From positions 151,994,826 through 152,058,825 of the forward strand of contig NC_039363.1 of NCBI RefSeq assembly GCF_003573695.1: DNA of 64,000 nt, read 5' to 3'. The DNA comes from Papaver somniferum (Eukaryota > Streptophyta > Magnoliopsida > Ranunculales > Papaveraceae). Both the position numbers and the translations under genes were made by a program. The notes beneath the pieces were generated by a model. It saw nothing but the letters and a program-made list of their open reading frames with translations, did not search any database and was not told where the DNA came from. The stretch's first letter is position 1. Each line of letters begins with the position of its first letter. Below are positions 59,197 to 64,000 of the stretch, piece by piece.

Positions 59197-61902
59197 TCAA
59201 GGAAAGTTTTTTAACAATGGATTGCTCTTCTTAACAAGAGCCTCCTTCGTGCTTTGGAGATCCGCCCTCTTCAACTTCAGCTTCTTGGACAATTTTTCGA
59301 CTTCCGCTTCCTGCTTCTTTACCAAATCCGCAGAAGGACCTTCGGATGTTTCGACCAGCAACTTTTCAACCTTAGAAAAACCTTCAATGAACCAAGGAAC
59401 ATTGAACTCGAAGTCTACACACATGTCAAGATGGAACCTCCAACTCTAGATTACATCCTCAGAAACAGTATTACCGGTCACGTTGCACATGTCGCCAATC
59501 GAAGACAAAGATTCCTCCACACGCTTAACCAACGCAAATCGACTAGTAACCTTCTTGGTCGTGGCGATATGTATGTAGCTTTCCCATATCTTGGTGTATA
59601 GCGCCGCATGTTTGGATGGCATGTTAAATCCCCCGACCAACACATGATCCGGATAAGGAACCAGGTATGAAGGGTTGAAAGTGGCGCCCGCGTCTACATC
59701 AACAATCGACAAGAGATTCCTGACGACAATTTCACCTGCGGCCACTGGAGTACTCTCCATTATCTGAGTCACAACAACGTTTTCATCTCGATCAACATCC
59801 ATTCCAAGGTCGCCTGGTGCGACTGCCACAATTGGAGACAAAGCTGTATCACCACCAGTCTCCGTCTCAGGGCCATCTTCAGAAAAGGTTCCCCCTATGA
59901 CATCACGGATTAGATATTTTCCAAAGAAAAAAAACATGCGGGAGACTCACTGATTCGCTCTCAAACTGGCTAGAGGAAGATTCAGCACTGCTGTCGAAAG
60001 AACTACTCTCACAATCACTGAACTCTGAGCTTTCATCCTTCTCAGGTTCCCCATCGCCACAGATAGGCTCAGCACCGCCATCCTCCGTCTCGAGAAGCGA
60101 TGTTTTCTGACTGCTTGCAAGTTTGGTAAAGGCGTTCACGCTGCTGAGACCCTAGGAAAGATACAAATACGGATACTCAGGAAAGAAATAAGGATATACA
60201 CGATCCAACTAAAGTCAAGAGGAAAATCACACATACCCGCATATTGGACGAACTGGAAGTCGGTAGGGATGTCGAAACTAACTGGGAATCATCTGCACAG
60301 CTTTTATATCTTCGCTCCTTCACTTGGGGATCGGGCTAACGGATTTTCAATTGGGCGAAGAAGGATCCCTCAGCAGTGGATGCTCCGCTAAAACCGCAGG
60401 AGAAGGCTTACCACGACGGTTTTATACCACATCCTTCACGAATCCATGGAAAACGAGAAACTCATCCTGCCAAAATATGTTATATTTGGAGGTTGTTGAT
60501 GGATTTCGTTCCACAAGCAGGAAAGGGAGACTTTTACCCAACATAAGAACAGTAGCATCGAGAACAGTTGGCAACGAGACTTATGGAACAACCGGCTGAC
60601 GAACAAGTGGTACCCCTTGGTCAAAACCCATATGCCGAGCCACCTTATCGATATTGTAAGAGACTTCTTTGCAAGATCTTCGAAAGAAAGACGGCACATA
60701 ACCGGGCGTGCAGATCCGCATGAACACCATCTCTCCAACACTCATATCCTCTTTATTAGAAGACAAAGACATGCTCGGAGTAGGAGCAAAGGTACTGATC
60801 TGATTTATGGACGCATGCACCGGAGCCCATGGACGAAAATTAACCGTGTGCGAGTTGTCAAGGAATCCAACCAGGTTCGAACCAATCTTTGGGCGCCTAT
60901 TCGACCAGCGCAGTATCCTAGAGCCACCCCAAGACTCGGGAAGTACGGGAAACAGTTTTGGAGCATACCTTTCGAAGTGATCCCACAACCACGCTTGGAG
61001 AAAGGCGGCATGAATATACGAACCCACTTTCATCTAACCATTTGAAGTGCACATGTCCGCGACCAGCTGATCCAAGTGTGTGTACAGAGAACCAAGAAAA
61101 AAGCCGACAATAGGGAGAATGACACCTTTTGCCAATTTTATGGCAAACTTGATAAGTTCCTGTCTTATCTCCTTCTTACCCGAGCCGTCATCGAAAATAT
61201 CTCTGGATAACCAAAGAGCCAAGAATGCCGCGACATGAAGCGTACTATTCTTCTGATTCAGATCCAACTCATCGGGAAACCACTGAGATACCCACCAGCC
61301 ATAGAAGCACCTCGTCTCGTTTTCTTTCTGAACAAATCCTTTTGATTTCGCAACCAGAGCGGCGTGCATTTCTTCTTCATCTACAGACAATTTGACATCG
61401 AGGTTTCCTATTACAGGAAGGTTCAGCAACACGGCCACGCTCTCTAAGGAGATAGTCATTTCACCCCACCTGCATATGGATGTGTAAGTGTCTGGACACC
61501 ATCTGGAAATAAAAGCAACCAATCCTGGAATATCTTTCCTAATTTGAAGCACTGGGAAGCCGCGACAGCATCAATAATCTGCGCCTTGGTCAAACTGGCT
61601 TTTACACATTCCTGGCTCATCATGAATCGCATCCATTTCTCAAAGGGACGCAACGGACTCACCGAGATTTTAAAGTCAACAGGAGAAGCATGATACTCTT
61701 TCCTCTGAAGACAAAACCTTATTACACCTCCTGGACGGACCGACCGGGCCTCTCCTTCACTTTCCGGACCAGTCAGAAGAATGGACACATACTTGGGATG
61801 ATTTCTCCTAATCGTGGTGGATGTTGTAAAGAACTCATCATATATGTTTGGCTTGGAATTGCCAACATCTTTCGGTACGGCAAAACGTTTCTCAAATGAC
61901 AT
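59197..61902 (-). pseudogene. plant mobile domain (PMD) protein gene, antisense
   Basis: PMD (aminotransferase-like) proteins include the MAIN/MAIL1 nuclear factors that affect silencing and genome stability; many PMD genes live in transposons. The minus strand from 61902 gives an N-terminal segment (PLRPFEKWMRFM), then the PMD core: GLVAFISRWCPDTYTSICRW, SLESVAVLLNLPVIGN, AAFLALWLSRDIF, LPIVGFFLGSLYTHLD, AAFLQAWLWDHFERYAPK and NIDKVARHMGFDQGVP. A Ser/Asp/Glu-rich part follows (about 60110-59960), then a region with YLVPYPDHVLVGGFNMPSKH and a Lys/Glu coiled-coil tail (59424-59197). An intron 60238-60155 has good GT-AG sites. Lesions: a one-base frameshift near 61535, a TAG at about 61034-61036, and stops near 60581 and 60416. 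It probably makes no full protein. It is antisense to the host element. Confidence 0.8.
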
Positions 61903-61959
61903 CCTAACGAAAATTCTCTCACGCTACTTCCACCTTCGAAATAACTACAATGAAACAAT

Positions 61960-63127
61960 ACGAAGAGAAATTATTACGGAAAGTGCATGGAAATTATTTT
62001 ATCAGACATAGGAGATCCATCCTAGACGCGATCCAATTTGTTTCAAAGTCATAACGCGCATAGGCAAATAAATGGGGACTCATAGACCCTGCATCACCAC
62101 CTCATGCAAAGACCATACCCTGCAGCGGGAAATTTGCGCACGGCCGAGGAGGCGCGCCCCACCACGGAAACCATACACATGGTCACACCAGGAAAAATGA
62201 GTAAACCCTAGAAGCTAGGTTTTCGCGGGAAGGGAATGACAATTACCAGCTCATGCATGCCTACTTTGCACGGTAATTGAGACGACCAACATCACTACGA
62301 TATTCACGCCTATATGTTACTACAAGTTCGTGCAAAGCACACCTACGGCTAGGATTCATACCAACGCAGAAGGACAACATTTCTACAAGTTCATGAAAAG
62401 GTACGCCTACAACTAGGGTTTGCACTAACACAAAAAAAAAAAAAAGTTAAAGAGGAAGTGTTGGAAGACATACCTGGGATTCGCTCGTCCGCTTTACTGT
62501 TACCGCACGGCCAGAATAAAAAAATATAGGTGTGAAGTAAAAGGAGAGGCCGGCCCTCCTTTTATAGGCATGATACTTAGGAGTTTGAATAAGGAAAGGA
62601 CTTCCTATTTGAGTCAAGTAAGGAAAAGAGGCAATCGGGCCCGCGAAGACCAATCACCATGCCAAGACTGCCCACGCCATTTCCTTGGCGCCACCACGCC
62701 AAGCCTTCCTCCATGCTTGTCTCGCCAGGACCGTGCCATGCCTTGGACCCACATGCCAAGCCGTCCGCGCATGCTTTGCCTCAGCAAACTGCGCCATTTC
62801 CTTGGCCCCACCAGGCCAAGCCGTCCGCGCCATCACTTGTCGCACCAACACCGACAACTCGCCAAGCCAGCGTCATGATGTTCCCTAACCCATCCAAGGT
62901 GATGCATAGCCAGACTAAGACGACGATCTTCATCTCACCACTTCATGTTTTACACCACGAAAAGAATCTACGCAAGGCCGTCAAACACGAGGATCATGGA
63001 CTCTCCTTACCTCTCGAAAAGGTTAGTCGGACCTTCCTGACCATCTTTCCACGACTTGTCGTTTCGATTTTTGTCCTTACCCATCACCATCTTATGCTTA
63101 CCTCGCAACAATACTCCTGTTCCGAGC
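61960..63127. other. region between the PMD gene and the 3' LTR
   Basis: No coding region supported. It holds the proposed PMD promoter and a GCCAAGCCGTCCGCGCCAT-type repeat patch (62655-62880) similar to the LTR minisatellites, which leaves several frames open by chance. Confidence 0.5.
62558..62566 (-). promoter_or_regulatory. TATA box upstream of the antisense PMD gene
   Basis: TATAAAAGG on the minus strand, about 655 bp before the PMD ATG at 61902, followed downstream by a GC-rich then mixed leader. It suggests the PMD gene has its own promoter inside the retrotransposon and a long 5' UTR, perhaps with an intron. Confidence 0.45.
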
Positions 63128-63143
63128 TAAGCAGGGGACTTAA
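63128..63143 (+). promoter_or_regulatory. polypurine tract before the 3' LTR
   Basis: TAAGCAGGGGACTTAA abuts the 3' LTR start. It is not a pure purine run, but its G-run and position fit plus-strand priming in this element type. Confidence 0.5.
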
Positions 63144-64000
63144 TGGTTATGGTGGTTTTTAGCTTAGGGTTAAAATCGTAAAACCGTACAACTGACATGA
63201 CGTCACTATGACCATTAGAAAATTTATTGAATCGATCAGCATGCCTACGTAAGAATTAACAGGGTACCTTTTTTTTTATGTGTCATGTTCCACGGCATAA
63301 CCCTTAACATTGACCGACATCATCTATGCCAAATCCTAATTCTCATGCTACTGCGCCAAGGCATGCCAACCATGCCAGCCGCACCACTGTGCCAATGGAA
63401 AACCATGCCAGCCACATCTCTGCGCCAAGGCATGCCAACCATGCCAGCCGCACCACTGTGCCAATGGAAAACCATGCCAGCCACATCTCCTCGCCAAGGC
63501 ATGCCAACCATTCCAGCCACATCTCCGCGCCAAGGCATGCCAACCATACCAGCCGCACCACTGTTCCAATGGCAAACCATGCCAGCCACATCTCCGCGCC
63601 AACGCATGCCAACCATGCCATCCGCACCACTGTGCCAATGACAAACCATGCCAGCCACGTCTACCGCGCCAAGGCATGCCAACCATGCTAGCCGCACCAT
63701 GCGTCAATGGCATGCCAAACCCTTGGCCTCGCCATGCCAAGCCAACCGCACCTTGCCTTGTCCCCAACCATGCTAGCCGCACCATGCGTCAATGGCATTC
63801 CAAACCCTTGGCCCCACCATGCCAAGCCAACCGCACCTTGCCTTGTTCCCACCATGCCAAGCCGTCCGTACCAAACCCTTGGCCCCACTATGCCAAGCCA
63901 TCCGCGCCAGTGGCCTTGGCTCCAACATGGCGGCCTTCCCTATGCGGCTACCAAACGAAGGCGTGCTACGATCAACGACCACCCTTCCATCCTAGATGCA
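63144..64000 (+). repeat. 3' LTR, partial
   Basis: Starts TGGTTATGGTGGTTTTTAGC, aligned with 55774. It follows the 5' LTR through the minisatellite but with fewer units, and reaches the first 214-bp unit at the window end. Confidence 0.85.

Larger units (their letters stand above)
55774..64000 (+). mobile_element. Ty3/Tat-like element carrying an antisense PMD gene
   Basis: 5' LTR 55774-58528, PBS at 58531, internal region 58531-63143, polypurine tract, then 3' LTR from 63144, which runs off the window. No gag, protease, RT or integrase motif is visible in the 4.6-kb interior. Its only protein-like content is a plant mobile domain gene on the opposite strand. The two LTR starts are nearly identical over the first 200 bp, suggesting a fairly recent insertion. 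Confidence 0.8.

Noticed and set aside
62659..63162. 167-codon open frame
   Set aside because: Begins in a GCCAAGCC-type repeat patch and ends in the 3' LTR; no motif, and it crosses the polypurine tract.
63285..63995. Similar overlapping frames in the last 700 bp
   Set aside because: Same LTR minisatellite as at 55978; not coding.

Overview
This is nuclear DNA of a flowering plant, almost certainly a eudicot. The evidence is spliced genes with GT-AG introns, plant-specific families (DOMON/cytochrome b561, BBX B-box protein, BCS1-like AAA-ATPase, plant mobile domain) and dense layers of plant LTR retrotransposons, L1-type LINEs and hAT-type elements. The species cannot be fixed from the sequence. 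Most of the window is transposable-element DNA. Only one gene looks fully intact: a three-exon cytochrome b561/DOMON membrane protein (2158-3522, minus).

Layout, left to right. 1-1382: 5' end of a minus-strand copia element (gag zinc knuckle, leader, LTR) that appears to have landed in an AAA-ATPase gene, whose 3' half survives as a pseudogene (1389-2059). 2158-3522: the intact b561/DOMON gene. About 4640-7035: decayed copia pol. 7305-7535: tandem palindromic repeats. 8967-11615: a probable solo LTR of a Ty3 chromovirus-like element, split by a 1.2-kb non-autonomous hAT element with an 8-9 bp target duplication. 13130-16490: a decayed L1 LINE (minus). 16.5-21.8 kb: gene-free, with old LTR remnants and short tandem repeats.

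21823-30033: a complete-ended Sirevirus-type copia element with long LTRs, an initiator-Met PBS, a broken gag, no pol, a relic second ORF, and four polypurine tracts with stacked hairpins before the 3' LTR. 30369-43220: a minus-strand Ty3/Tat-like non-autonomous element. One of its LTRs is split by a complete minus-strand copia element (37474-42801) flanked by a perfect GAATC duplication. Its interior carries a MITE-like element.

43.2-51.5 kb: LTR and LINE remnants, a candidate Helitron terminus and a degenerate tandem array. 51.6-53.7 kb: a BBX gene with a damaged second B-box, with a 457-bp hAT-type MITE (perfect 8-bp duplication) about 270 bp upstream of its ATG. 53.9-55.7 kb: AT-rich repeats and an LTR-like segment with a 22-bp-based array. 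55774-64000: a Ty3/Tat-like element (5' LTR complete, 3' LTR cut by the window end) with no visible gag or pol. Its only coding content is an antisense plant-mobile-domain (PMD) gene with its own TATA box. This is the most unusual object in the window.
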